Source: Adiantum capillus-veneris (lineage: Eukaryota > Streptophyta > Polypodiopsida > Polypodiales > Pteridaceae). From it: a DNA stretch of 64,000 nucleotides. Location: NCBI GenBank assembly GCA_014529385.2, contig CM043947.1, forward strand, positions 104,557,811-104,621,810. The letters are read 5' to 3'. Position 1 is the first letter of the stretch. Each line of letters opens with the position of its first letter. Of the stretch, positions 35,370 through 47,266 are shown one piece after another. The notes beneath the pieces were generated by a model that searched no databases, had not been told where the DNA came from, and saw nothing but the letters and a program-made list of their open reading frames with translations. The position numbers and the translations under genes are program-made.

Positions 35370-37926
35370 GCTACAAGGTCAGGTAAAAGGTCACAGAAAT
35401 CAGATGATGAGTCAGTTGACAGCTCACCAGAACAGCACAACAGCGAGAGCTCTGACAACGAAGAAAAGAGAGCTCGAAGAGAAGAGATGAAGAGGAAAGT
35501 TGTGGCTTCACACCAAGAGGAGCCAGCTCAAAAACAAGCGCGTTCTAAAAGAGAAAAATAGGCTTACCAGCGCAGTAGGCAAGCACAAGGGAAGGACCCA
35601 GAAAAGTGGGTACCCACAGGACTGAAAGAACCTCAAACAAAGCATCATACCAAAAAAGAGGCAGATGATCCAATAGAATATTTAGAAAGAATGTACCAAG
35701 AGGCCAAAGCCCTAAAGCTGAAAGAGGTAGAGGAAACTGCAAAGGAAGCTGAGGAAGTGGCTACACAAGAGCAAATCCATGGATCTCCCTGACCCACCTC
35801 ACCGCCTCCGGAACAACAAGACCATCCCATGCCTAGCCCACCACCATCACCAGCAGGCAAAGGTACCAATGAAGAAGCAGAGACTGAAAAAGAGAAATAT
35901 TTTGAGTCCACCCAATGAGCAAAATCTACACAAGAAGCTGACCACCTTGATGGACAAAAGGAAAAAGAAGACGAGCTAGAATTGGAGCAGGCAGCAAAAG
36001 AGACTCAAAAGCCGGGAGAAGAAAAGACAAGTCAATTGGAACAAGAAACTGATAAGGAAGTAGATACAAAAAAAGAGCCTACCACTACACATGAGCTGGA
36101 GCCCAAGCCAGAGAAGGAAGAAAGGTCGGCACCTGAAGAGACAGCAAGGGTTGAGACAACACCATCCACTTCTACTTAGCTAGAAACTGCCGAGGCATCA
36201 AAGCCTCAGGATGGCCAAGAAGAACACCGACCATCTACTTCCACACAAGAACCACAAGCAATTACGACGCAGCAAGAAGCAACACACGAGGCTGCAGGCA
36301 CATCCCAGACGGCAGGACAGGAGGAGTGGCAGCCACACGATGAAGTTATAAGACCAAGGAACTGGAAATGGTGATCGACGCTCTTCAAGGAGAGCTAGAA
36401 GACAGGATGATTATCATCACTAATCTCCAAAGGCAAGTGCAACAGCTGAAGGCAGAAGCGGATCAGCATCAGATGGCCAGAGATAAACAACAAAAAGAAA
36501 TGGAGGAGCTAGGTGATCTCCTCACCAAATTATCTGATGCCTACAAAGTAAAAGACGAGCAGTTGAAAAAAGTCACAAATGAACTTCTTACAACCTCTCT
36601 ATCGGCTTAGAAAAAGTGCAGTTAGATGTTGCCAATGCTTCTCTGCAATATTCTGAACAGAGAATCAATGATCAGGCCATTTTCTTACGGCAAACCAGAG
36701 AAAACCCAGCCGTGGCCTCGATCAAGGGAACTGATGAAGTTTACAAGGCACTTGAAAAGAAAAACAAATACATAGAATTGGAATTAAAGCTTGAAGAGTC
36801 ACAGCACAGGGACCTAGCATTGATGCGTGTTCAAAGAGAGGAGGAGCTCCTAAAGGAGATAGCAAAACTCAAGCGGATAAATCAACTCCTCATAGATCGA
36901 AAGCCAGACATGCAGGAAGAGGCATGCACTTCAGAGGTGCCACAAATAGAAATACCATCGTTCTTGTTTTTAGAGCCGCCTCAGATAGCAATCCACAGCA
37001 GAGCCGAGTGGTAATGAAGATTTTCAGGTTCACATCACAGATGGAGATACATTGCCAATGGTCAAGGTATCAAAAGCCGAAGAAGACGCAATGAAGAAGA
37101 AGATCACCTTAGAGGTGGATGAGCAGTGGAAGGCCACTATGGACTGAGAGTTGAGAGTTTTACACTCTGTCAGCGTCACTCAACTCACTCCCAATCAGAT
37201 CAACGCTCAATGGCACCAACAATCCTTGCTGTACCTTCTCATCAAAGTAGAACTATTACAGGTAAAAGAAAGGCTATACAAGGAATGCAAGAAGATGGCG
37301 CAGATAAAAACCACCCAAAGTGGAGGTTAAGCTGGCTGAACGAGAATCCAAGATATTTGATTCTATTCACAAGAGCAACTGCAACCCTTCAAAGAGATCC
37401 AACATTCTGTCCTGTACCCAGAGTAAGGACATGGCAAGCGCATGAAGCACTGCATAAGAAGAGGCCAATTTGGCTTAACTTCCCCAGGCTACCAGCTCCA
37501 AAGAGAGGCCAAGCAACAGAGGAATACATGGCGAAAACTTTAACGGGCGCCATGTCATTCTTCAAGAGTCTGCCAGATCTTTCCTGTGCAATTCTATATA
37601 AGATCTGCAGGATGCTACTCACACGCATACAAGTTTTCAATGAGCCTGAGAAAATAGGATCCCCATGGCTCTCATTCTTGGAAGGAAACAAAGGCTTATG
37701 CAACGATCTGAGTGGGCAACCTTCAAAAGAAATCCTTTACGGACTCTATGCCAGATGCATGTTTCTGCCCTCGAATAATATGCTAGCCTTTGAAGAAGCA
37801 TTCTACATTGGATTCTTCACCTGGAAAACGAAGATATTTGCGCCAGTGATAAGCAATCTAACATCCAGGTTTGTAGACTACTCAGTGGTAAAGCTGAAGA
37901 ATCAAGTCACCATGCAATTTTTGTAA
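35370..37926 (+). pseudogene. Acidic/coiled-coil protein of unknown function
   Basis: I do not recognise this protein. Four parts can be followed through stops and frame changes. (1) 35380-36350: Lys/Glu/Ser/Pro-rich disordered text (SDDESVDSSPEQ, EYLERMYQEAKALKLKEVEE, KETQKPGEEKTSQLEQE). (2) 36368-36607: coiled coil (ELEDRMIIITNLQRQVQQLK, EMEELGDLLTKLSDAYKVKD). (3) 36616-37014: more coiled coil (YIELELKLEESQHRDLALMR, EEELLKEIAKLKRINQLL). (4) 37126-37926: a 266-codon frame whose last ~170 residues look globular (RPIWLNFPRLPAPKRG, EYMAKTLTGAMSFFKSLPDL, LYARCMFLPSNNMLAFEEAF, FVDYSVVKLKNQV). It follows the Gag-like gene on the same strand and is followed by LTR-like DNA. Confidence 0.45.
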
Positions 37927-38030
37927 GTGCCTGACAAAGAACGAAGAATCAGATACTAGAAGGCATTGGACGCACTTAAAGACCGCCTCGCCCTCCGTCA
38001 ACCCGAAGACTACTTCAGCCCATAAAGTTG

Positions 38031-38580
38031 TGTCAAGGGACAACACAGGCGAGGGAGGCGGACCTCCTCGCCGATACCATTTTTGCACCATTTTTGGGGG
38101 AGTTCTCCTTGTAAAACATTTATTATTTTTATAAATCAGGAATATTGTAACTTCTATTTTCTCAGATAAACCTTGTATAACTAATTAGCCGGGGCTACAA
38201 GCTTCTAGATTGTATCAGCCAGTCATTTCCCAGCTTTGGTAGAACTCCAGATTATTAGTTTTGACCACCCAAAAACCTTGGCTAAGGTATAAAAGCCAGT
38301 TTCTTATAAGTTTTTTGCATAAGAAATACACAGCGTGAGCTGATTGCGCTCACTTCTCTCCTTCTCGCGCTTTCTACTCCCTCTTCGGTTGTCACATTGA
38401 AATTGCGTTTGTTGCATTGCAACCACAGGTAAGAGCTCTACGCTGTCAGAAGTGCGCAGTGTGACTAGGAAAGCGTCGGGCCTCTGACTGTGAGGATTCA
38501 TTGCAAAATCAAGCAAGGCGTAGACGATTTGAAGCAAAAAACACACTAAAAAAGAACAAAACTCCAGCCATGAAAGCTGC
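38031..38580 (+). mobile_element. LTR-like region downstream of the coiled-coil gene
   Basis: It starts TGTCAAGGGACAACACAGG just after the coding region. It contains a near-palindrome (GGCGAGGGAGG...CCTCCTCGCC), an AT-rich stretch, a TATA box TATAAAAG at 38288-38295 and CT-rich DNA downstream, the arrangement expected of an LTR promoter. I could not find its partner copy in the window. Confidence 0.4.
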
Positions 38581-39336
38581 ACTTTGAAAAAGAGCCAATA
38601 CTAACTCAAAACTCTTGTGTGTGTGTGAAGATTGGGTGTAGCCTTGCTCCCAATTGCAAAGATGCAGTGCTCATTCGACCTGTTAAAAACCCTAAATTTA
38701 CGCTTCGATTCTTCGTTGTGACCATTTCATGGAAGCTTCAGTACTTCATTGGAGAAGCCCAAGTAGTTATTTGAGGAGGGGAAACCCTAATTGGAGGCCT
38801 CACAGCCTCAACCATGTAGTGGAAGCAGCACGGGACTGCACTAGCACCCTGTAGAGGAATGGCTGTATCTCCTTGCTCATGTACCCAAATGAGCTCATTA
38901 TTGGCTCTAAAAATTCCCACACAACTTGATAAACAATTCCAGTTTCGTTGATGTGGCATTTTGAGCTATTTTGAGCATTTTTAAGGCTATTTTTGACCAT
39001 TTTTTAGGCCATTTTTAGCCCAAAAATGTCACTTTTTGTCCGTAAAAAGCCCAAACGAGCTGGGAAAAATCCCTAAAATTGTGGAAAAATCCCATTGGAC
39101 TCAAATTTCATGTTGAAACTCATTTTCCCACTTGGTAAAAACTTTGGACACGTCTTTCACGCTAGCGCACGAAACCTGCTATTTTTGGTCGAGATTGCCC
39201 ACATTGAACTTTCTAGGCAAAACGAGCGTGCCACTTCGAAACACTTGACATTTGTACATTACTAAAGAAAATTAGGCATATATTTATGTGAAAAATAATT
39301 CCATGGTACCACGTGTCGGGCCTCGCCCGCCCGACA
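38581..39336 (-). mobile_element. LTR-like DNA after the lineage B integrase
   Basis: Reading the minus strand from 39336, TGTCGGGC starts a short inverted repeat (arms 39329-39336 and 39314-39321, 7-base loop). It runs on through AT-rich text with repeated phrases (GGGCTAAAAATGGCC, TGGTCAAAAATAGCC). It lies about 400 bases beyond the integrase end, where the 3' LTR of a minus-strand Gypsy element should be. The inner end is not defined. Confidence 0.45.
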
Positions 39337-39599
39337 AGGTATGTACATGGCTGCAACCGTGACGTTCATTTTCGCATATATCACACAATGTACATTGTAG
39401 CATTTGGTCCCACACATCATAAACATTAAGAGTGAGGTAGATACTTTAATTTCAAATTATGAATGTGACATCGCACGACATCGACCTCCTCTAAACCTGC
39501 ACATCCTCCGGCATTTGCCACACATATCTTTTGCAGGTTCAGTCTTCATTCAAGTCAACATAAATATCAATTTCGTCATCACTTGCAACGAAATCTAAT

Positions 39600-40641
39600 G
39601 CATCATCCTCTTGTTCTCTCTCCACATCCATATCATTTTCATTAGATCCTTCATTTTGACCTTCCTGTGAATCAAAGGGATCTGTATCACCTCTTCTTTT
39701 GAATAACTTGATTCTTTTCCCTGCACTGGGAATCTACATTTTTGTCCCATCTAATTCATGCAAGGTATAAGTCGCATTCACATGTACATGTTGAACCACA
39801 TAAGGACCAAACCATCTCTTTGAAAGCTTTCTTATTTTTGAATGTTGGTTTTCAAGACTACTGTCATACACCAACACCCAATCACCTTCTTCAATAGCTT
39901 TAGGTATGAGCCTATGCCTCTTATCAAATCTGTCCTTATTCTTTAACCTTGCATCTTTCAATCGTGCTACTGCAATCTCAATATCTTGGGGCCTTCTTTC
40001 TAATTTTTGTATGCGCAAAGCAAGAAGGTCTTCCCTACTCATTCCAACTTCCCAAGGCAATACATTCCATGTGGGAATTACATCCTCAATTGGCATTATA
40101 GGTTTCTGACCATACATCAACTCAAAAGGCATATAACCAGTAACCGAGCTATGAGTTGTACGATCAGCCCATAAAGCATAAGGCAATAACCTAGGCCTCC
40201 CATTTTACCTTTGCAGGCCTTAGCCCAAGCTTTAATGATAGGAGGATGCCCACGCTCTGATTTTCCATTTCCCTCAAGATTATATGCAGTAGTAGTGAGA
40301 GCAAGTTTAATGCCCAACCTAGAGAAAAACTCCCTTGATTTGTCAGCATCCAACTCACCCCTATCCGCTGTTATTTTCCTAACACAACCATAACGGCTAA
40401 TTACATCATCCAAGAGTAACTTACATACCCCTTCTGTGCTTTTTGTTCTTAGAGGACGACCTTCAACTTGATTGGTTAAGTCTTCTCGTGCAAGCACTAT
40501 GTATCTCATTTGCCATAAGCCCAATGGCATTGTAACCAGATCTACTACCCACTTGTAATGTATGGCCAATGGGTAAGTAGGGTGCAACCCATCACGATGA
40601 CATACATTTGAATATATTTGACAGGTTTCACAGGACTCCAC
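39600..40641 (-). pseudogene. Gypsy lineage B integrase
   Basis: From 40641 downward, the end of the zinc finger (CETCQIYSNVC) is followed by core Asp in YKWVVDLVTMPLGLWQMRY, Asp in SRYGCVRKITADRGELDADK and Glu in EGNGKSERGHPPIIKAWAK. A frame change near 40190 leads to PYALWADRTTHSSVTGYMPF, ELMYGQKPIMPIEDVIPTW, then EEGDWVLVYDSSLENQHSKI and KRWFGPYVVQHVHVNATYTL (the GPY-type C-terminal module), ending near 39734 with an acidic tail. This matches the lineage of the RT at 29.5-31.2 kb in style. It lies upstream of, not downstream of, the Gag on this strand. Confidence 0.85.
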
Positions 40642-40642
40642 A

Positions 40643-40720
40643 TGTTATGGAATTGATATCTTATTATTTATTGCAGCTGTGACAGGTGGAAAAGGCTTGA
40701 CCGAGCTAAGCTATATCACT
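40643..40720 (+). mobile_element. Second LTR start, TGTTATGG family
   Basis: TGTTATGGAATTGATATC, then TTATTTATTGCAGCTG and GACAGGTGG, match the first ~55 bases of the LTR at 28640. The similarity then stops. The sequence is joined directly to the truncated integrase zinc finger at 40641. Confidence 0.6.
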
Positions 40721-40833
40721 TGATGTCAGTGAGTCTATCTACAATAGTATGCCTTTTGAACTGTATCCATCTTAAGAAATGCATAATGCATAATTTTGTG
40801 TATATCTGCCTATTACTGTAAACTGAACTGTCT

Positions 40834-41865
<1,032 letters not shown>

Positions 41866-42030
41866 CTATCTCCTTTTATTTGCAATATACTTCAAATATA
41901 GAATACAACGTATTTTCGTTCAACTTGCTTGTAAATGTATTATACATGAATTCTGTTACATTGATTGAGCCTTTTGGCTGAGTAATTCTCCATTTACATC
42001 CATCGACAAAAGTCGTCCACTTCACAGACT

Positions 42031-42887
42031 TTATGAAGCTTTCTTTGTATATAAAAAATCTGTTCCTTTCTTCTTGAAAAATTCAATCCGCCATTTCCAA
42101 TAAACACGATGCACATAGGTGTCATCAGGTTGTCCGTCTGCACAAATTACAGTCCTCTTTGTATACTCAATTCTGTCCTTAGAGTACAACCACTGTGCCA
42201 GCCAGTTTATGACAGTGGTTGACAGAAAACAGGCGCGCACTTCTTTAGACTGCTTTTCTAGCTTGGGAAAAACAAGAAATGACCCCAATGGATTAAACAT
42301 TAGCTTATATCCAGAATCATCAAAGATAAGTGTGTCAGGTGCTAGGTCAGGAAAATTTTCGAGATTCTTTTGGAACACTGGTTTATTTGTCGTGCCCAAT
42401 TTAAAAGGGGCCCTTGTGCACTGCGCCAGACTTACCACTCTATTGAATCTTTTGTGGTGGTCAGGGAACACCGTCGCTAGCATGCGTTTGAGCTTCTCAA
42501 ACTCGCAGCAGCTCATATCCACACTTCAAACCATCTGAAACAAAAATTCACAAACACTTCTGCATCGGGCCTTACCCAAAACTGTGTATCCCCTTCAACA
42601 ACATACCGCATTTCTGGCCAGTGGGGAAATTCTTCACCATATTTTCCATCAAATTTCTTGAGCAATAATCCATTAAGGTCCAAAATGAGAACCCTGCGCT
42701 GGACGCTCAACGGAGGTGGTGGCCTTGGCCATATCAGTGGGATTATTTTAATTAGTCTATACCATAGAGGAAACACGATCACTGCAGGAGACAACACGCA
42801 ATTCCATATTGCACGAATGTCAGCCCTACCATTCTACTTGTCAGCCCTGAACCTATCTCCAAGGCGCCATTCTTCAACTGAAAACAT
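42031..42887 (-). pseudogene. FCP1/NIF (HAD-type) phosphatase-like gene, broken
   Basis: The family dephosphorylates phospho-serine in proteins such as RNA polymerase II. Minus strand from ATG 42887: SVEEWRLGDRFRADK, then a TAG, then open from GRADIRAIW onward. RRVLILDLNGLLLKK is the HAD motif I, with D-L-N in place of the usual D-L-D, a substitution I recall in a plant subfamily. TQFWVRPDAEVFVNFCF and WFEVWI are followed by a frame shift near 42520. Then CCEFEKLKRMLATVFPDHH, LGTTNKPVFQKNLENF and PDTLIFDDSGYKLMFNPLGS (the conserved DDS-xYK-xxxNP motif) and a C-terminal extension end at 42031. Two lesions suggest a pseudogene, unless introns are missed. It lies just downstream of the five-exon gene on the same strand. 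Confidence 0.65.
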
Positions 42888-43170
42888 ATCTGCAGATGCA
42901 AAATTACACAAGACTCAAATTTAAATATGCAATTAGGACATATCTATAGATTGAAATCATACAATAAAAACACACAATGTTCAAAAATTAGGCACAAGAT
43001 GAAAGAGACGTCTAATGGGAAAGAAAGTTATATTAATTTCAGAAGTGGTTACATAAAAAGAAACATGGGGGGGCAAACTATAATCTTTTGCAGGCTCTGG
43101 GTTTAGGGTCAGAACTTGTGCCGGTATTCTGCATCTCCTTAGTGTCTTCTATGTCCATCTCCTCTTGTGG

Positions 43171-45624
43171 CTACCCCTGGGTCTCTTCCTCTTCCTTGCT
43201 TTTTTGCTCCATTCCAGGATTCTCATCTTCAGTCTTCTCGATTTTTTTCCTTTTTGCCTTTCTTATATGCTGAGCAAGGGTCTCCTCGGGACTTCCCTCT
43301 AGCCTGACATCTAAACGACCATCAGCTTTAGAAAGCTGTGCAACAAGAGATCACTTATTAGAGCCATAATCAATGAAAAAACTTACTCTTGCCATGTTGG
43401 CCTTTTTTTCTCGAGGTCTTTGATCTTGTCACCCGCACGCTGTCTAGCAACACATTGTCTTCCTCATTCTGGGTTTTCTCTTCAGCACCAGTCGTACTCT
43501 GCTCCTTTACCTCAAAGTTTTGTTCTTCTTCTATTGTTTCCGAAACAGGTTTCTCAGCATTACCAAGGACATTTTCATCAAGCAATACCTCCACAGGTGT
43601 CTTGTATGCAGGCGTCACTGCATCGTTCCCTGTGTCTTTACCGGCAGTAGTTATGAAGCAGCTTGACTCTGAAAAAACATCAGAGAAGACAAAAATCAAC
43701 CACCTGAAAAAACATCAGAGAAGACAAAAATCAACCACCTAATTACCCATTGAAACAATTTTCTCACCTGTTTTTGGGCATGGTTCAACTGGCTTCTTCT
43801 TTAGAAGGGATTGGTCTTCTGCAGAAATAACTCCGAGGCAATCCTTAAGCATGCACTTTCCTTTCTCAGCCAAGTGAGCATAGCGGAATGCATGGTATGC
43901 ATGTGAACAAGGCAATAGAACAACATGGCTTGAGCAATTGTGATCATGAATTCTTACACCACAAACATTGCACACATCAATGAGAACAACACTATGTCCA
44001 GGAGCTGTTACTCGTGCAGGCAAGACTATGGTTTCAGGTAGCATTGGTTGACTAATCATGCCTGTCACAAACGTGACATAGAGACCAAAGGTTTCCTTAG
44101 GGTCCAAGCATTTGGATAATTCTTCCTGTAGGCAAGAGACCTCTGTTATCAGACAATGTCAAATAGGTATAAAATCGGTATGAATGCTTGAAAATCAGTA
44201 TAATGATGTTATCATACCGGTATGATTACATCCTACTAGTATGATGTTATCCCACCGGTATAATGTTATTATATTGGATAGTATAACAGCATACCAGTAG
44301 GATAACAGTATACCGGAAGCATAACATCAAACCAATTGGATTTTATCATACCGGTTGGATCTAACCATACCAGTCGGATATAACCATACTAGTAGGATGT
44401 TATCATACTGGTAGGATTATCTCCTAAATCCTACCGGTAAGATAACATCCTACCGGCAGGATGTAATCATACCGGTAGGGTATAATCCTACCGGTATGAT
44501 AATATCCTACCGGTATTGTCATCTACCCTTACCGAATATGATATAATCCTACCGGTATGAAAAATCATACCGTATGGTACTTTGCATGTATTATACTACA
44601 ATCATATAGAGTTAAAAGCATACCTGTGCCTGCTGTAGGGTGGCTTTTGCTTGGTCAAATTTTTCTTGGAGGCTGTCAAGCAAGCCTATTGGTACATTGG
44701 CATCCTCAGGGAAGTGCATTCGGATGGTGTCAAGGGCACCCTTGCAACGGTGCACATCAGCAACAGATTTGACCACTGAATCCTTAGCCTTCTGACACTC
44801 GGCTGATACATTGTCATGAGATTTTCTAACCTCAACAAGAAGTTCTTGCAAGGAAGTGGATACTTCAACACTAAAGGCAGACTGAGTGGTCGCAAAAAGT
44901 CCACTTCCGACTGGTGTACTTCCGGATGGGGTATTTACTAAGAAGATGGCAAAACCACTTGGGGTACCTGTGGATACTTGGGAAGTCTCTAACTTCCATT
45001 TTTCTCTTTTCCTATCTAAGTGACCTTCATTGGTCACATTCTTCACCACCTCAGATGCAAACTCAGCCCACTTTACTAGACCTGTGCATACGAAATAACC
45101 ATATCCGCGTGCAAACTTGACTCCCAGCAGATAGTTTGGTGGTTTGGATTGGTACACCTGCCTGTAGAGCTGGTAGAGTGCCTTGTAGTGATCCGGCCTT
45201 GCTTTTTTTATCGGCACTTTTTTCTCCTTCACTGGAAGACACGTGAAAACTTTCATCCAGTCGGATATGGGCACATCTGCATGTGTCAACTTCCTAACAT
45301 CTTTCCCCTCAAGACTTAACCCATATTCCCTGTGAAAATCCTCCTTTTTTGTGCAGAATGCCTTTAATGGCACCTCCACATCCTTGGGGTGAACAAAGCG
45401 GCTGATTTTGGGAGGCGGCTGTAACTTCTATCTCTGAAAGGAATAAATCCATACTCATTACTCAATGTATCCACACCTCAGTACTCTACTACACACAGGT
45501 CCGCTGTACACAACACAGAGAGAGACAGAGAGAGGTGACATACCTTCATGGGAGAATGTCGGGTCTTTGTGGGGGAGACCTGCCGGGCTGCATTCCTTGG
45601 GCTCTTTCTTAGGTTGCTATCCAT
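43171..45624 (-). CDS. Five-exon gene, coiled coil plus RING-like zinc cluster
   Basis: I do not recognise the family. Splicing exons 45624-45544, 45427-44624, 44125-43768, 43668-43387 and 43325-43171 gives 560 codons including the stop with no internal stop; all phases agree. Donors GTATGT, GTATGC, GTGAGA, GTAAGT; acceptors TAG, CAG, CAG, AAG. Start ATG at 45624 (MDSNLRKSPRNAARQ) gives a basic N-terminus. Exon 2 holds a globular part (LPVKEKKVPIKKARPDHYKA, LLGVKFARGYGYFVC) and a probable coiled coil (LQELLVEVRKSHDNVSAECQ, LLDSLQEKFDQAKATLQQAQ). Exon 3 has a RING-like cluster: C347-x2-C350, C368-x-H370-x2-H373, C386-x4-C391 (VCNVCGVRI, LLPCSHAYHAFRYAH, CMLKDC). Exons 4-5 are acidic then Lys/Arg-rich (RKAKRKKIEK, nuclear-signal-like). 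The last acceptor is the weakest choice. It could be a host gene or transposon cargo; a E3 ligase role is only a guess from the zinc cluster. Confidence 0.6.
43671..43740. repeat. Perfect 35-bp tandem duplication in intron 3
   Basis: The 35-base unit beginning GAAAAAACATCAGAGAAGAC and ending AATCAACCACCT occurs twice in succession without a difference, inside the third intron (43767-43669) of the five-exon model, next to the acceptor. Confidence 0.9.
44160..44590. repeat. ATACCGGTAT-type palindromic array inside intron 2
   Basis: Eight exact ACCGGT cores and many one-base variants (ACCAGT, ACTAGT, ACTGGT), mostly within ATCATACCGGTAGGAT or TCCTACCGGTATGAT and spaced roughly 20-25 bases. Nearly the whole second intron of the five-exon gene consists of it. 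The same core occurs between the CT tracts at 40.9-41.8 kb. Confidence 0.85.
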
Positions 45625-45639
45625 AGCGAAGGATAAGCA

Positions 45640-45929
45640 GCGTGCACAGGGGGCTGTAGAGCGAACTGAGAAAGGCATAGAAGGAGAAAGGCACAAAGAT
45701 ACAGAGAAGTCACAGTCATGAAAACATTCGACTGAACATTCGTTCTGACGTGGGCTCCACACATGTTTTTGAATCCTCCACATGATTTTTAAGATTTTGT
45801 ATCCTCCACACGAATATTTAATTCAAACAATTCTTGCCCATAACACCTAGTTTCATACCCCCTAAATTTTAAGCCTCCAAAAGAAACTTTCAACCGGTTA
45901 AAACCGGGCCACCTATTCATGCATCCACC
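45640..45929. other. Upstream region of the five-exon gene
   Basis: This would hold the 5' UTR and promoter of the minus-strand gene. No clear TATA box was seen at a telling distance. The frame upstream of ATG 45624 stays open to 45783, so an earlier start is possible but looks unlike protein. Confidence 0.35.
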
Positions 45930-46213
45930 GCACTATCAAACTAGTGGCTACCTTTACCAAGGATATCATGGAAGCTACCATTGTTTAACAATGGTTATTC
46001 TAAGGATCATAAATGTAGCTAGTAGTCTTGGTACCAATCCTTAAGAGAGGGATCATGTACAGTTAGCTAACTATGTGACACGGGTAGCTACCAAGCCTCA
46101 AGCAATGTGCAACAACGAACAAACTAATATTTATCTACCAAAGTCAATTGAAGGACAATCAAAGCGGCTCCATGGTTGTTTAAATGAACTTTTTGTTGCT
46201 CAAGAAGTCAAAA
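45930..46213. repeat. Copy of the GGTAGCTACC-repeat flank
   Basis: About 285 bases match 61980-62263 (ACTATCAAACTAGTGGCTA, GGTACCAATCCTTAAGAGAG, TTTTTGTTGCTCAAGAAGTC). The match ends exactly where the inverted Copia segment begins, so this is the pre-insertion flank. Confidence 0.8.
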
Positions 46214-47186
46214 AGGGATGATCTTATCCCTAGTTTTCTACTTCTCAATTTAGGAGGATACTTGTTTACAACCAATTAGAGGTCAACATCTAATCATAAA
46301 TTTGGAGCCAAGGGTATGATCACCAATGTTTGAAATAACTCCACGAATTTGAAGATTCATAATTAATTTATAGATCTAGTTAAATGCAAAAAATCTTAGT
46401 ATTTGGCTAATAGTTTTGGAATAGACTAATATCTACTAGCTTACTTGCTAGTGGGGTGTCATTTACTGAAATGTATTAGCACCATGAAATACAAAGTCAT
46501 TACCATGATGATATTACAATCATATAAATATTAAAATCCTTTTGTCCAAAGTTTCTTTACCTAAACACAATATTACATTGCAATCAGATAGCTCAAGACC
46601 CATTGTCTACATTAGGATAAATTGTGGGGTCTCAAAAAGGCCATGTAAGGAAATTGATGTCATCCACCTTCCCCAAAACTACACATTTGATAAGTTTTTC
46701 GCAAAAGGGATCCAGCCTCTATGGAGGTTGACAATTGAAATTATCTTTGTCAAGAGTTATCCAATCATATATGGATTGAAAGGGTCTGAAAGTAGGACAT
46801 GGGTGGTACATAGAAGATTCTATTTGAACCTCTAAGGTCAAACCTACTCTTTGCAGTCCGTGTGAGTGAGAAAGGATACATATGGATGCTACATTTTCTA
46901 GGAAATTCAATAGGGGAGGAGTTTTTTGGCTTTTGAGGCTATATGCACCTAATGTTTGTTGTGAATGGTTTGCTCTTCTAAAGATATCTTCTACTTTTGT
47001 TTTCGAGGACAATAATTCTTCTTCAATGGTGGAGTAATGTAAGGACAATGATAGGACCATTGGGTCATGGATCCAAGCTAAGCATGCCGTTCAAGGGTCT
47101 CTAGTTCAAGATCTATATAGATAGAGGTTGGAAGGATAAGTGCATGTCTTAGCTATCATTGGCCTTTTGGGGTGCCAATTATAGAT

Positions 47187-47266
<80 letters not shown>

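Noticed and set aside
46542-46835. 97-codon plus-strand frame
   Set aside because: It is inside the inverted Copia LTR-like region and corresponds to non-coding sequence at 22539-22740 on the other copy.
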